DNA of 64,000 nucleotides from IMG/VR virus record IMGVR_UViG_3300009431_000002, positions 124,001 through 188,000 of that record, one strand, 5' to 3'. Each line of letters opens with the position of its first letter. The stretch's first letter is position 1. The DNA comes from a virus. Below the pieces are notes generated by a model. The model was not told where the DNA came from. It made no database searches and saw nothing but the letters and a program-made list of their open reading frames with translations. This document shows, in pieces, positions 1-8,230 of this stretch. The position numbers and the translations under genes are program-made.

Positions 1-17
1 AGAGCGGTGTCGGGCAT
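1..17 (-). CDS. 5' end of a gene leaving the window
   Basis: Only the first five codons lie inside the window (Met-Pro-Asp-Thr-Ala). Read on the minus strand, an ATG at 17-15 follows an AGAGGTG ribosome-binding-like sequence (22-28). The gene would be divergent from the HTH gene at 123. No function can be inferred. Confidence 0.4.
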
Positions 18-44
18 GGTTCACCTCTGGGGTTGGACCTCTTC

Positions 45-53
45 TGGTTATAG
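45..53 (+). promoter_or_regulatory. possible extended -10 element
   Basis: TGG followed by TTATAG resembles an extended -10 box, about 70 bases before the HTH gene at 123. No clear -35 is seen. The gap 18-122 between the two divergent genes is where promoters for both should lie. Confidence 0.25.
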
Positions 54-122
54 GTGGGCGCGCGAATCAGTGTCAACGGCAAAGCCCGGGGCGGGGCGGG
101 CACAAGTGGGTCGGAGGAAACG

Positions 123-818
123 ATGACACAGACCCTATCCAAGAAGGAGGCGGCCGTACATCTGGGCGTCTCCGTGCGCTCTGTCGAGAAGTTCATTCAG
201 GACGGCCTGCTCCCCAAGTACACCCAGGGGAGGCGTGTGCTGCTCATGGCCGACGATGTCGAGGAACTCCGCGTCGAACGCGAGGAGGCAACGGTCCCGC
301 TGCTGAACCGGAAGGTCATCGCCGACCTGCGCCGCCGCGTCCGCGTGCTCGAGCACCGCGTCTCCATCGTCCTGAGCATCCATGAGATCTCCGAGCCGCC
401 ACTCGCCCTCACCGACGAGGACGCACTGCGCGTCTTCACCATGGCCGTGCACGCCGTGGAGCACCCGACCATCGAAGCCTGCACGCGGTGGGCCGCGCTG
501 CTGCCCCGCATCAACGAGGACGTGCTGGCGCAGATGCAGCGCGTGGCCAAACGGCTCAACCCCGGCGCCACCTTCCTCAAGCTGAGCCTGTCGTTGCAGC
601 GGCACCTCAAGGAGAACGAGCACTTCGCCACCAGCCTCGAGATGCAGAAGCTCCACGCCCAACTGAGCAACCTCCATCCATTCCTGCGCACCGTCGTCGT
701 CGCCTTCATCGACATGCAGGAGGGCCTGTCGATCCAGGATCGCGTGAATCTCATCGGCGGGCCCGAGTCCTCCATCGAAGAGGACATCGTCTCCCAGATC
801 TGCAAGTCCAGCCGCTGA
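123..818 (+). CDS. helix-turn-helix (excisionase/MerR-type) DNA-binding protein
   Basis: The 231-residue protein has an N-terminal winged helix-turn-helix of the excisionase or MerR-like type at about residues 5-50 (SKKEAAVHLGVSVRSVEKFI, then a GRR wing). A helical region rich in charged residues follows. I chose ATG 123 because GGAGG lies six bases upstream (113-117) and the HTH begins directly after it; the frame stays open further upstream. The C-terminal ~180 residues match nothing I recognise. It is the first gene of a short plus-strand unit, so a transcriptional regulator is the likely role. Excisionase activity is not implied, since no integrase is present in the window. Confidence 0.75.
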   Translation: MTQTLSKKEAAVHLGVSVRSVEKFIQDGLLPKYTQGRRVLLMADDVEELRVEREEATVPLLNRKVIADLRRRVRVLEHRVSIVLSIHEISEPPLALTDEDALRVFTMAVHAVEHPTIEACTRWAALLPRINEDVLAQMQRVAKRLNPGATFLKLSLSLQRHLKENEHFATSLEMQKLHAQLSNLHPFLRTVVVAFIDMQEGLSIQDRVNLIGGPESSIEEDIVSQICKSSR

Positions 819-821
819 TCC

Positions 822-837
822 GGCACAAGGGCGTCAG
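822..837 (+). promoter_or_regulatory. GGCACAAGGG leader box (copy 1)
   Basis: The 10-mer GGCACAAGGG begins three bases after the stop of the HTH gene. An identical 10-mer begins four bases after the stop of the ParB-like gene (4679), and a nine-base core, CAAGGGATG, is shared between 4683 and 24844. The role is unknown; a promoter or processing site is possible. Confidence 0.3.
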
Positions 838-885
838 AACCCCCGCATTTCCGCCCAAAAACCGCAAATATGGCGCGCGGTTACG

Positions 886-900
886 GGATAAGAAAAGTAG
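886..900 (+). promoter_or_regulatory. GGATAAGAAAAGTAG leader box (copy A)
   Basis: This 15-base box lies about 60 bases before the histone-tail-like gene and matches 13 of 15 positions of a box at 31214-31228 ahead of another plus-strand unit. The ATAAG part could act as a -10 element. A related but weaker sequence is at 24863-24881. Confidence 0.4.
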
Positions 901-961
901 CCCGCAGACAGACTGCTCATGCTGTCGGTGGGAAAACTCACCCCACAGAGGAGGTACGATT

Positions 962-1717
962 ATGAGCGACCAGGCAACCGCGAAGAAGAAGGCCCCCGCC
1001 AAGGCCACGAAGACCACGGCCGCCCCCACGGCCACGGGGGCGGACACCGCCCGCAAGGCCGCGCCGGCCAAGGCCAAGAAGACCTCGACGTCCAAGGCCC
1101 CGACCACCGCCCAGCGCCTGAGCGCGATGGACAAGCGGATCGGCGGCATCGGTGACGAGGTCGCCGCGATGGCCGAGACGGTCAACGGCATCCCCGGCGC
1201 CCTGGAGGACCACGCCAAGTCCGTGTCCGGCCAGATCCACGCCGGCGTGACCGAGGCCGTGACCGAGGGCCTCCGGCCCGTCGCCGAGGCCGTCGAGACC
1301 GTGGCCGAGACCGAGCGCCGCGTGGCCCACCTGGAGCGCGGCCAGGACGAGATCGCCGACGAGATGGACTGGCTGGCCAACCGGGTCCGCCCCGGCCACG
1401 ACCGCGGCACCGTCGGCGCCATCGTGCTGGCGCCCGTGGACGCGGCCCGCACGCCGGTGACCCCGGCGCAGGTCGGCGGCACCGTGGCCGGCAGCGCCGG
1501 CGCGCTGGCCCTGGGCAGCCGGTTCGAGAACGGCTTCCTGTCCGGCCCGCTCGGCATGGTGACCGGCGGCGTGACCGGCTACGTCGTGACCCGCGTCGGC
1601 GGCTGGGCCATCGGCAAGGGCATCACCCGCGCCGGCCAGTTCCTGGCCGACCGCAAGGCCCGCCGCGAGGCCGCCCAGCAGGTCGAGGCGCCCGCCGAGG
1701 CCCCGGCCCAGTCCTAG
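962..1717 (+). CDS. histone H1-like tail protein with coiled coil and glycine-rich hydrophobic domain
   Basis: The 251-residue protein has three zones. Residues ~5-50 are Lys/Ala/Pro/Thr-rich and resemble bacterial histone H1-like tails (AKKKAPAKATK). Residues ~55-140 are helical with heptad-like spacing. Residues ~150-230 are Gly/Ala/Val-rich with GxxxG repeats (VTGGVTGYVVTRVGG), compatible with membrane association or a glycine zipper. The ATG at 962 has GAGGAGG about seven bases upstream. The tail suggests nucleic-acid binding and the C-terminal zone suggests membrane or self-association; neither is proven. The protein at 47399 has a similar basic segment. Confidence 0.7.
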   Translation: MSDQATAKKKAPAKATKTTAAPTATGADTARKAAPAKAKKTSTSKAPTTAQRLSAMDKRIGGIGDEVAAMAETVNGIPGALEDHAKSVSGQIHAGVTEAVTEGLRPVAEAVETVAETERRVAHLERGQDEIADEMDWLANRVRPGHDRGTVGAIVLAPVDAARTPVTPAQVGGTVAGSAGALALGSRFENGFLSGPLGMVTGGVTGYVVTRVGGWAIGKGITRAGQFLADRKARREAAQQVEAPAEAPAQS

Positions 1718-1753
1718 CGACCCCGCCACCCACCGTCCTCACAGCGCACCCGC

Positions 1754-1768
1754 GCCCCGTCCCGGGGC
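1754..1768. terminator. GC hairpin between convergent genes
   Basis: A perfect 6-bp stem (GCCCCG, loop TCC, CGGGGC) lies between the convergent ends of the histone-tail-like gene and the terminase gene. No T tract follows, so termination is only suggested. Confidence 0.3.
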
Positions 1769-1786
1769 TGCGACGCGAGCGCACCT

Positions 1787-1803
1787 GGAACCACCGCGGT
1801 TCC
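1787..1803. terminator. hairpin, possible terminator
   Basis: GGAACC, loop ACCGC, GGTTCC is followed on the plus strand by TCTT. It sits just outside the terminase stop and is the better of the two terminator candidates at this convergent junction, although its T tract is weak. Confidence 0.4.
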
Positions 1804-1816
1804 TCTTACCTCGGGA

Positions 1817-3586
1817 TTACGCGGCGAGCTTCTGCGGCACGAAGATGTCCGGCCGCGGGATGCGGCGGGTCGATGCGAGCAAGCACAACAGCGCGGCGTG
1901 GTAGGAGTCATCCGTGGTCTCCGGCGCCAGCTTGTACTCGTCCTGTCGGGTCTTCTCGTTGTACTCGGTGAAGATGTTGACGAAGTCCGAAGCGAACGGC
2001 TCCTTGAACTGCCGCCAGTTGGGGAACCGGATCAGCTGCTTGCCCTGGTTCTTCATCGCGTTGAAGAAGTCGGCCATCACGGCGGTCCGGTTGACGACGT
2101 ACCTGTGCAGGCCGGGGTCCCAGCGCCACTTCTCGTTGGGCTGGCTGTACTGCCACTTCGTGATGCGCTGAGGGCCGAAGGTCTTGATGAGCTCGTTGTT
2201 GGGGAAGTGGCCACCACCGAAGTCGCAGGCCACGACCTCGACCTTCCAGGTGTTGATCAGCTGCTTGATGAGGTCGAGCTGGACATCCGGCTCAGCCTCT
2301 GGCCCCTCGAACCTGTGCAGGTAGAAGATGGTGAAGCGGTCGTCGCCCGGGAAGTAGGTGCCCAGGCACACGACGGTGTAGCTGGACTCGCTGCCACCCG
2401 CCCAGTCCACGCCCATGAACACGCGGCCGCTGCCGCCGAGCCGGGCGCCGAACTTCCGCATGCTGTCGGCGTCCATGCTGATCTTCGAGTCGCACAGCAT
2501 CTGGAGCTGACGGCGCGTGATGGGCCGGACACCAGAGTCGTAGCTCAGACCCAGGACCTCGTTGAAGAACCGGACCCGCGGGTAGAACTGCTGCTTCTGC
2601 AGGATGTCGGTCCAGCTGATCCACGGCACCATCAGCTGCGGGATCCGGAAGCCCTCGAACGGCTCGGGGATGTCCGGGTGCGGGTTCATCATCGCCCACT
2701 GCGCCATCGGGTGCATGGGGTCGATGGGCCGGCCGCAGCGGTCGCAGATGCAGCCGTGCTTGCCGATGTTCCGCTCGGTCAGGATGTTCCAATGCCAGGA
2801 GCTCGGGTCCTTCGGCGTGCCGTGACGCTCGCAAGGAACCACCCACTCGTTCTGGGTCGAGTAGTAGACCCAGTAGTGCTCCATCGGATTGTCGGTGGAT
2901 TTCGGCGTGCCCGAGTAGGTGAACAGGCCCCACGGCGAGTGGGAAGCCGTCTCCTCGATCACCGGAATGTTGCCGAGCAGGATGTCCTGGAGCTCGTCGA
3001 TGCACACCATGTCCGCAGAGATCCCGCGGGTCCGGTCGGCGTTGTGGTAGGCGTAGCGCAGCCGGATGAAGGCGTGGTTGATGAACTTCTTGAGGTGGAT
3101 GTTGTCGGCGAGTTTCGTGGTCGTCCAGCTCGCCAGCACGGGGCTGATGCTGATGGGGTCGGCCAGCCGATCTCGGGAGAACTGGTTCGTCTGGGTGTGG
3201 GTCGGGGAGACGTAGAGGCTCTTGAAGCCGGTGTTGATGCACGAGTAGCTCAGCATCTTGTTGCCGAGCATCGTGCTCTTCTCGACCTGTCGGCCGGTCT
3301 TCAGTAGAACTCTCTTGTAGCTGGTGTCATAAGGGCGTCGTAGGTAACGGCGCTCGGAGAAATCGAAGGGGACGATGCGGTTCTTCTCTTGGTCGACGAC
3401 CTTGATGGCGTACTCGGTGAAGTCTGAGGGGCGCGCGTAGATGAGCGCCTCTTCCGTCTTCTCCTCAACGTAGTCCTCGCTGACGGGGTCGTAGGGTTCG
3501 ACCTCGAGGTCCCAATCCTCGGTCTCGACCCACTCGCCGTTGTTCCGCCAATCTTGGATGACGCGCGGCGCTACCTCGAATGTCAT
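1817..3586 (-). CDS. terL: terminase large subunit (DNA-packaging ATPase/nuclease)
   Basis: The 589-residue protein has the two-domain TerL layout. A Walker A-like GRQVEKST lies at residues 98-105, and a Walker B ending in Asp-Glu (CIDELQ, D197/E198) follows. A coupling-type SGT motif is near residue 225. Acidic RNase H-fold nuclease residues appear at GVDWAGG (D394), ACDFGG (D455) and the DDS near residue 559. A Cys/His cluster at 252-284 (C252, H255, C279, C281, C284) looks like an inserted zinc site. It packages DNA into the prohead through the portal. The ATG has GGAGG six bases upstream. The gene stands alone on the minus strand, about 23 kb from the portal. The residue before the P-loop lysine is Glu rather than Gly. 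Confidence 0.93.
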   Translation of the reverse strand: MTFEVAPRVIQDWRNNGEWVETEDWDLEVEPYDPVSEDYVEEKTEEALIYARPSDFTEYAIKVVDQEKNRIVPFDFSERRYLRRPYDTSYKRVLLKTGRQVEKSTMLGNKMLSYSCINTGFKSLYVSPTHTQTNQFSRDRLADPISISPVLASWTTTKLADNIHLKKFINHAFIRLRYAYHNADRTRGISADMVCIDELQDILLGNIPVIEETASHSPWGLFTYSGTPKSTDNPMEHYWVYYSTQNEWVVPCERHGTPKDPSSWHWNILTERNIGKHGCICDRCGRPIDPMHPMAQWAMMNPHPDIPEPFEGFRIPQLMVPWISWTDILQKQQFYPRVRFFNEVLGLSYDSGVRPITRRQLQMLCDSKISMDADSMRKFGARLGGSGRVFMGVDWAGGSESSYTVVCLGTYFPGDDRFTIFYLHRFEGPEAEPDVQLDLIKQLINTWKVEVVACDFGGGHFPNNELIKTFGPQRITKWQYSQPNEKWRWDPGLHRYVVNRTAVMADFFNAMKNQGKQLIRFPNWRQFKEPFASDFVNIFTEYNEKTRQDEYKLAPETTDDSYHAALLCLLASTRRIPRPDIFVPQKLAA

Positions 3587-3657
3587 CGACCCTCCGCTTG
3601 TCAGCCAATCAGTTTACACGCCGTAACGTAGGCCTCTACCATACCCGAGGAGGAGAT

Positions 3658-4674
3658 ATGAAGGTCCAGCTCATTCCACGGGGCGAGATCCGCCTCGACC
3701 TCAACCTGCTGCCCAATCCACGCGAGTGGCACATCCGGGAGGAGTCGGGGTTCGCGCTCCGCATCATCCAGGTCGGCCGCCTCGACCAGCCCATCGACGT
3801 CTGGTTCGACGGCGAGCACTACTACCTGGTCAACGGACTCCGCCGATGGCTCGCCCTGGAGTGGATGGAGGAACACCGCCCCGACGAGTACCACGCCATG
3901 TTCGACGACGGCATCGAGTGCCTCGTCCGGACGGGCGACATCGAGGACGTCATCGTCGCGGCCATCGTGGTCAACGCCGACCGCGAGGAGTACACCCCGC
4001 TCGAGATCGCCAACGCCTGCGAGATCCTGCGCAGCCGGGGCTACGGCAACAAGAAGATCGCTGCCATCGTCAACAAGGACGTCCGCACCGTCCAGCGCGC
4101 CCTGGAGTTCAAGGACAAGACCGACGAGTCCGTCACCGAGCTCGTGCGCGAGGGCGTCCTCAAGTTCAGCGCCGCCTGCGACGTCGTCAAGGCCCCCCGC
4201 AACACGTGGAAGGGACTGCTGGACGAGCTGATGGGCGTGAAGCCGCACATCGACGAGAAGGCCGACCCCAACACCATGCCCCACAAGAAGCGGAAGAAGG
4301 GCCCCAAGGGCAAGACCTCCTCCAAGGAGGCGGGCGCCAAGGAGCTCAACCCGCGGTCGCCGACCCGCCGCAAGAAGCCGGCGCCGAAGAAGGACGGGAT
4401 CACCAAGACCCGGGAGCGCGCCAAGAAGCTGGGCGGCCGAGCCGGCGGCAAGAAGACCATCACCGAGATCCGGTCGCTCGTCGGGGAGACGGAGCAGCAG
4501 CTCAAGCAGCACGAGATCGACGGCAAGGGCCAGATCCTCGAGCCGGACGAGGTGGCGCGTCGGAAGGGCGAGAACGCGGCCGGTGCCATCTCGTACCACT
4601 ACGACAAGGGCAAGCTCGAGGGCATGATCGCGGGCCTCAAGTGGGCGCTGGGTGAGGGCAAAGACGCATCCTGA
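3658..4674 (+). CDS. ParB-like nuclease-fold DNA-binding protein
   Basis: The N-terminal ~100 residues fit the ParB/Srx fold, including the HYYLVNGLRRWLA box (residues 54-66). A helix-turn-helix follows at about 115-150 (ACEILRSRGYGNKKIAAIVN). Residues ~205-290 are strongly basic (Lys/Arg/Pro). ParB proteins bind centromere-like palindromes, and phage relatives also act as regulators or nucleases. No ParA ATPase is encoded in the window, so plasmid-type partition is not supported. I took ATG 3658 because GAGGAGG lies just upstream; an ATG at 3580 in frame overlaps the divergent terminase start. The gene leads a plus-strand unit ending at 7059. Confidence 0.8.
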   Translation: MKVQLIPRGEIRLDLNLLPNPREWHIREESGFALRIIQVGRLDQPIDVWFDGEHYYLVNGLRRWLALEWMEEHRPDEYHAMFDDGIECLVRTGDIEDVIVAAIVVNADREEYTPLEIANACEILRSRGYGNKKIAAIVNKDVRTVQRALEFKDKTDESVTELVREGVLKFSAACDVVKAPRNTWKGLLDELMGVKPHIDEKADPNTMPHKKRKKGPKGKTSSKEAGAKELNPRSPTRRKKPAPKKDGITKTRERAKKLGGRAGGKKTITEIRSLVGETEQQLKQHEIDGKGQILEPDEVARRKGENAAGAISYHYDKGKLEGMIAGLKWALGEGKDAS

Positions 4675-4678
4675 TTCT

Positions 4679-4696
4679 GGCACAAGGGATGTAGTC
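4679..4696 (+). promoter_or_regulatory. GGCACAAGGG leader box (copy 2)
   Basis: GGCACAAGGGATGTAGTC lies four bases after the ParB-like stop and about 48 bases before the next gene. It shares its first ten bases with 822-831 and CAAGGGATG with 24844-24852. It may mark a new transcription start for the genes that follow. Confidence 0.3.
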
Positions 4697-4743
4697 AACC
4701 ACAGGGGAACAGCCCCAAGCTCACCCATAGGAGGGAATCACAC

Positions 4744-5175
4744 GTGACGAAAATCGACCGCCCCGTCAACCGCCAGATGACCGCCGAGGCCATCACCTAC
4801 CGGCTGATCCAGAGCCAGCGCAACCGCCAGAACACCGGATGGGACGACCCCGTCGTCCTGGTGGAGATGGCCGTGCACGACGCCAGCATGGAGCAGTACA
4901 ACGCGCGCCTGTCCCGGACCGTCATCACCCCGGACATCGGTGATGGCCGCCTCACCGAGACCACCATCGAGGCCATCATCCGCAAGGCCAAGGCCGACCA
5001 CGGCCTCGAGGGCAAGGCGCTGCTGCACCGCCGGTGCGTCGTCACCCTCAAGCCCAGCAACCGCCGGGACAAGCGCCCCAACGCCGACTTCGTGCGGCTG
5101 GGGATGCTCACCGACGAGGAGAAGGACGCGGACGCGCCGTCCGCGGACTCGCTCCAGGAGCTGGCGGGAGGGTGA
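4744..5175 (+). CDS. hypothetical protein, 143 residues
   Basis: It starts at GTG 4744 with TAGGAGGG nine bases upstream. The protein is soluble, charged and without Cys, with a mixed helical N-terminal part and a basic stretch near the C-terminus (KPSNRRDKRPNADF). I recognise no family. It is the first gene of a four-gene coupled run (4744-7059) ahead of RNase HII, which hints at a DNA-metabolism role by neighbourhood only. Confidence 0.75.
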   Translation: MTKIDRPVNRQMTAEAITYRLIQSQRNRQNTGWDDPVVLVEMAVHDASMEQYNARLSRTVITPDIGDGRLTETTIEAIIRKAKADHGLEGKALLHRRCVVTLKPSNRRDKRPNADFVRLGMLTDEEKDADAPSADSLQELAGG

Positions 5176-5609
5176 CCCGCAGCCGCGACCAGAAGGCTTC
5201 GGCCGGGGGATGCCCCCCGGCCGGGGCCGGCCGTGTGGACCCGTTGTTAGCTCAGAGGCTCGTGTGGGTGGACGACCTCGGCGCGGCGCTGTCCGACGCC
5301 ACCGACAAGGTGGAGCACGTCTTCATCACCGTGGACCCCGTCCGCAAGATGGCGGTCAGAATCGACATGAGGCTATCGGAACCCCTGGAGCCGGGGTCCG
5401 AGAAGCATTTCGCCAACGTGATTCGCGGCTGGGCCGCGGTCAACGACGTGGACGTGCTGAAGGTGACGACACAGTGTCGTCGCGTGTTGGTGGACGCCCA
5501 CGTCAAGTACCTTGGAGGTGGAGAGTGCCGTCACAGTATATGGGATCTGCGCCCAGCCCCGCGAAGCCGCCACCGCTTCGTGCGCATCGGGGACCGCGGA
5601 AGAAAATGA
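5172..5609 (+). CDS. hypothetical protein, 145 residues
   Basis: The GTG start overlaps the previous stop (GTGA), so translation is probably coupled. The mid-section (DKVEHVFITVDPVRKMAVRI) looks like alternating beta strands. The C-terminus is basic (RPAPRSRHRFVRIGDRGRK), as expected for a nucleic-acid binder. No family is recognised. One copy of the repeated palindrome (5465-5481) lies inside the coding sequence. The next gene overlaps its stop by four bases. Confidence 0.65.
   Translation: MTRSRDQKASAGGCPPAGAGRVDPLLAQRLVWVDDLGAALSDATDKVEHVFITVDPVRKMAVRIDMRLSEPLEPGSEKHFANVIRGWAAVNDVDVLKVTTQCRRVLVDAHVKYLGGGECRHSIWDLRPAPRSRHRFVRIGDRGRK
5465..5481. repeat. palindromic repeat, copy 1
   Basis: GACGACACAGTGTCGTC is a 17-base dyad centred on A5473. 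The core CGACAC(A/T)GTGTCG recurs at 13516, 26186, 41661 and 56486. This copy lies inside the coding sequence of the 145-residue protein. Confidence 0.75.
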
Positions 5610-6229
5610 GAGTCGCCGGCCTGGACGAGGCGGGTGCCGGAGCCCTGGCCGGTCCCGTCATCGCCGCGGCCGCGCTCTACGACGACATGACGTGCCCGTT
5701 CGAGCCGCTCATCGACGGCGAGGGGTACAAGGACAGCAAGCAGCTCACGAAGCTGGCGCGCGAGAAGCTGGTCCCCCAGCTCATCGCTGGCGCCGTGTCC
5801 ATCGGGCTCGGATGGGCGGACCCCGAAGAGGTCGACCGCATGGGCATGCGGGAGGCTCACCTGCTCTGCCTGCGGCGCGCCGTGGGGGATCTGCAGACGC
5901 CGCCGGAGATGCTCTACGTCGACGGCCGCGCCTACGAGCTCAGTGGCCTGCCCTTCCCGCAGCTCGCCGAGAACCGAGCCGATACCATCTACTGGCAGGT
6001 GGCGGCCGCATCGGTCATCGCCAAGACCTACCGCGACGGCATCATGTACGAGCAGCACGCGAAGTACGATGGCTACGGGTTCAACACCAACGTGGGGTAC
6101 GGGTCCAACCAGCACCTCGAGGCTCTGGGCAGGCTCGGCCCGACGCCCATCCACCGCAAGCTGTTCATCCGCAAGCCCATGGCCCGGGCTGGGCAGCAGG
6201 TCCCCCTGTCCCGGAGGTACACCCTGTGA
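5606..6229 (+). CDS. rnhB: ribonuclease HII
   Basis: The 207-residue enzyme cleaves the RNA strand of RNA-DNA hybrids and ribonucleotides in DNA. It shows the RNase HII signature GLDEAG (residues 5-10, D7 and E8), DSKQLT (43-48), the third acidic residue in LYVDG (D106), a fourth Asp at 126 ahead of AAASVIAK, and the family C-terminal run GYGFNTNVGYGS and GPTPIHRKLF. Length is normal for the family. The ATG overlaps the upstream stop. In this phage it could remove replication primers, because the phage polymerase has no 5'-nuclease domain. Confidence 0.95.
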   Translation: MRVAGLDEAGAGALAGPVIAAAALYDDMTCPFEPLIDGEGYKDSKQLTKLAREKLVPQLIAGAVSIGLGWADPEEVDRMGMREAHLLCLRRAVGDLQTPPEMLYVDGRAYELSGLPFPQLAENRADTIYWQVAAASVIAKTYRDGIMYEQHAKYDGYGFNTNVGYGSNQHLEALGRLGPTPIHRKLFIRKPMARAGQQVPLSRRYTL

Positions 6230-7059
6230 GCGGCGAGGTCACCACGGCCCGCATCGCCCGGCTACTGCACGCCCGCCACGAGCCGCCGGAATGGGCGTGC
6301 TTCCAGGAGTTCACGACGATGACGGGCGGCGGGTTCCGCCGGTCTGGCGGCTACAGGACCGTGCGGTTCGTCGACTTCCTCGCCGTGAACCTCTGGCCCT
6401 CGAAGGGGATCTCCAAGTCGCCCAGGGTCGTCGCCTACGAGATCAAGGTCAGCCGCTCCGACTTCTTCCGGGAGATCCAGGACCCCAGCAAGCGGGCCCA
6501 GGCCATGGCGATGTCCAGCGAGTTCGTGTTCGCCGTCCCCAGTGGGCTGGTGAAGAAGGACGAGGTCCCCGAGGGCTGCGGGCTGCTCTACGCCACGACG
6601 GCCGGCCTGCGGCAGATGAAGGCGCCGCGGCAGAAGAAGCCGGACGACTGGGACTGGAACCTCATCTGCTCGCTGGCACGCCGCGTCGCCGACGAGCGTC
6701 CGAAGGACTCGCTGGCCGCCTGGAGGGTGGCGGGCCGCGAGCTGACCTACGAGGAGCTCGTGCAGCTGGCCATCAGCTCGTACAAGCGTGACGTCGGCGA
6801 GACCGCGGAGGCCATCGCCAACGGCGCCACCAAGAAGCTGATCGCCTCCAAGCCCTACCAGGACCTGCTCGACATCGCCGCGGCCGTGAAGGAGAAGTGT
6901 GGCTGGCGCGTGCAGACGGGCGACCAGTTCCGCCGGTGGTTCGATGAGCAGCTGCAGGGCGCGGTAGACCGCGACACGATCAGTGGAATCCGGCAAGCGC
7001 GGAGCACGCTGGATCGAGTGCTGGAGCGAGTCGCGCCAGCTCCGAAGCAAACCCGCTGA
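6226..7059 (+). CDS. MmcB-like PD-(D/E)XK putative DNA-repair nuclease
   Basis: The 277-residue protein starts at a GTG overlapping the rnhB stop (GTGA). The N-terminal half has a PD-(D/E)XK-type core: an Asp in RFVDFLAV, then the E-x-K of YEIKVSRSDF, followed by EFVFAVPSGLV and a Gly-rich GCGLLYA strand. This order resembles the MmcB family of DNA-repair proteins. The C-terminal half is helical and unrecognised. Its last 80 bases overlap the convergent SWIM-domain gene. Family assignment is by motif pattern, so a different restriction-like nuclease is possible. Confidence 0.6.
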   Translation: MSGEVTTARIARLLHARHEPPEWACFQEFTTMTGGGFRRSGGYRTVRFVDFLAVNLWPSKGISKSPRVVAYEIKVSRSDFFREIQDPSKRAQAMAMSSEFVFAVPSGLVKKDEVPEGCGLLYATTAGLRQMKAPRQKKPDDWDWNLICSLARRVADERPKDSLAAWRVAGRELTYEELVQLAISSYKRDVGETAEAIANGATKKLIASKPYQDLLDIAAAVKEKCGWRVQTGDQFRRWFDEQLQGAVDRDTISGIRQARSTLDRVLERVAPAPKQTR

Positions 7060-8230
7060 CGGCCCCCTCCTTCTCCAGCAGGGTCTTGTAGCCGCGGGGC
7101 TGCATGCCTGCGTCGAGCGCCTTCTTGAACCTGCGGACGTGCTTGCAGTCGCTGCCCTTGTGCGACCGCTTGTAGTACCAGTCCGGGCACGTGCATCCGA
7201 CTCGACCCGAGGACATGAGCTTCAGGGTGTACCGCTTGGGTCCGACATCGGACTTGACCCGGCGGACGTGCTCGGCGCCCTGCATGCCCTCCATGGCCCG
7301 CACGTGCCTTTTTAGCTTCGAGTCGGCCTCGGGGTGCAGGAGGATGGCCTGGCGGAACCCCGGGGACCGCAGGGCGCGGCCCTTGTACTTCTTCCACGCG
7401 TCCTGCGTGGGCGCGGGATCCGTGACGAGCCTGTCGGCCTGCTGCAAGTGCTTGGGCTTCGGGATGGTCGGCGGCAGCGGGCCCTGCCGGGCCTCCTTGA
7501 CCGCCGACGTCTTCTCCGCCACGAACCGCAGATTCTGCGACCCGGGCGTCGGCACCCTGTGGTACCCGACCTTCCCGGTGGCCGGACTGTAGATCGCGTG
7601 CCACTCCCCTGCGCCGCCCGGCATCCTCGCCCCGTGGATGTCCACGCTGCTGGGCCACACCTCCGGGGACACGAGCCCGCGCACCACATCCCGCGCGCGG
7701 CGAGCGTGCCGAAGGTTGCCTGGGGTGGGCCGGTCGAGATCGACGCCAGCAGCGGCCATCAGCTCCTCGAACTCTGGGCTGAACGGCTCTGGTCGGAGTT
7801 CCTGCGCAAGGTCACGCTCGATCATGGCGGGGTCTGGCGGGTCGCCGGGGTGGCTGTGGGCCGTCGGGCGCGAGGGTCCCGTGCGGTTCGCGGAGACGGG
7901 CCGCAACGCCACCGTCCCACCATCGCCGTGGACTAGATGGCGCGAACGCCCGCGCACGCCCACCTCGCCTACCTCATCCGCGCTCGCAGCCGCCAGATCC
8001 TTCATCCTGGCGGTCGGCGCGGCAGTCGATGGGTGGTCGATCTTCCCCTTCCTGAGCATCTTGGCCAGCCAGCGCCAGTCGCCCTCGCCCACCGAAACAC
8101 CGGCCGCACGTGCCGTCCGCGCGAGGTCCTCCGTGCGCGCTGACGTCTTGGCCAACTCGACGAAGTTGGCGCCCAAAATCGACCCCAGGCTATGGGCGAT
8201 TTCTGGGCGGCTGGTCAGATCTGATTTCAT
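6980..8230 (-). CDS. SWIM zinc-finger protein, probable virion or injected protein
   Basis: The 416-residue protein carries a SWIM zinc finger near residues 345-370 (CTCPDWYYKRSHKGSDCKH, the CxC-x(n)-CxH pattern), a fold known in DNA- and protein-binding partners of SWI2/SNF2 ATPases and Mu transposases. The upstream gene is a SNF2-type helicase. Start and stop are coupled (TGATG), so ATG 8230 is preferred over the TTG one codon earlier. Near the C-terminus a GFASELARLA segment resembles a motif found in several neighbouring minus-strand proteins. The 3' end overlaps the convergent MmcB-like gene. Confidence 0.75.
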   Translation of the reverse strand: MKSDLTSRPEIAHSLGSILGANFVELAKTSARTEDLARTARAAGVSVGEGDWRWLAKMLRKGKIDHPSTAAPTARMKDLAAASADEVGEVGVRGRSRHLVHGDGGTVALRPVSANRTGPSRPTAHSHPGDPPDPAMIERDLAQELRPEPFSPEFEELMAAAGVDLDRPTPGNLRHARRARDVVRGLVSPEVWPSSVDIHGARMPGGAGEWHAIYSPATGKVGYHRVPTPGSQNLRFVAEKTSAVKEARQGPLPPTIPKPKHLQQADRLVTDPAPTQDAWKKYKGRALRSPGFRQAILLHPEADSKLKRHVRAMEGMQGAEHVRRVKSDVGPKRYTLKLMSSGRVGCTCPDWYYKRSHKGSDCKHVRRFKKALDAGMQPRGYKTLLEKEGAVSGFASELARLAPALDPACSALAGFH

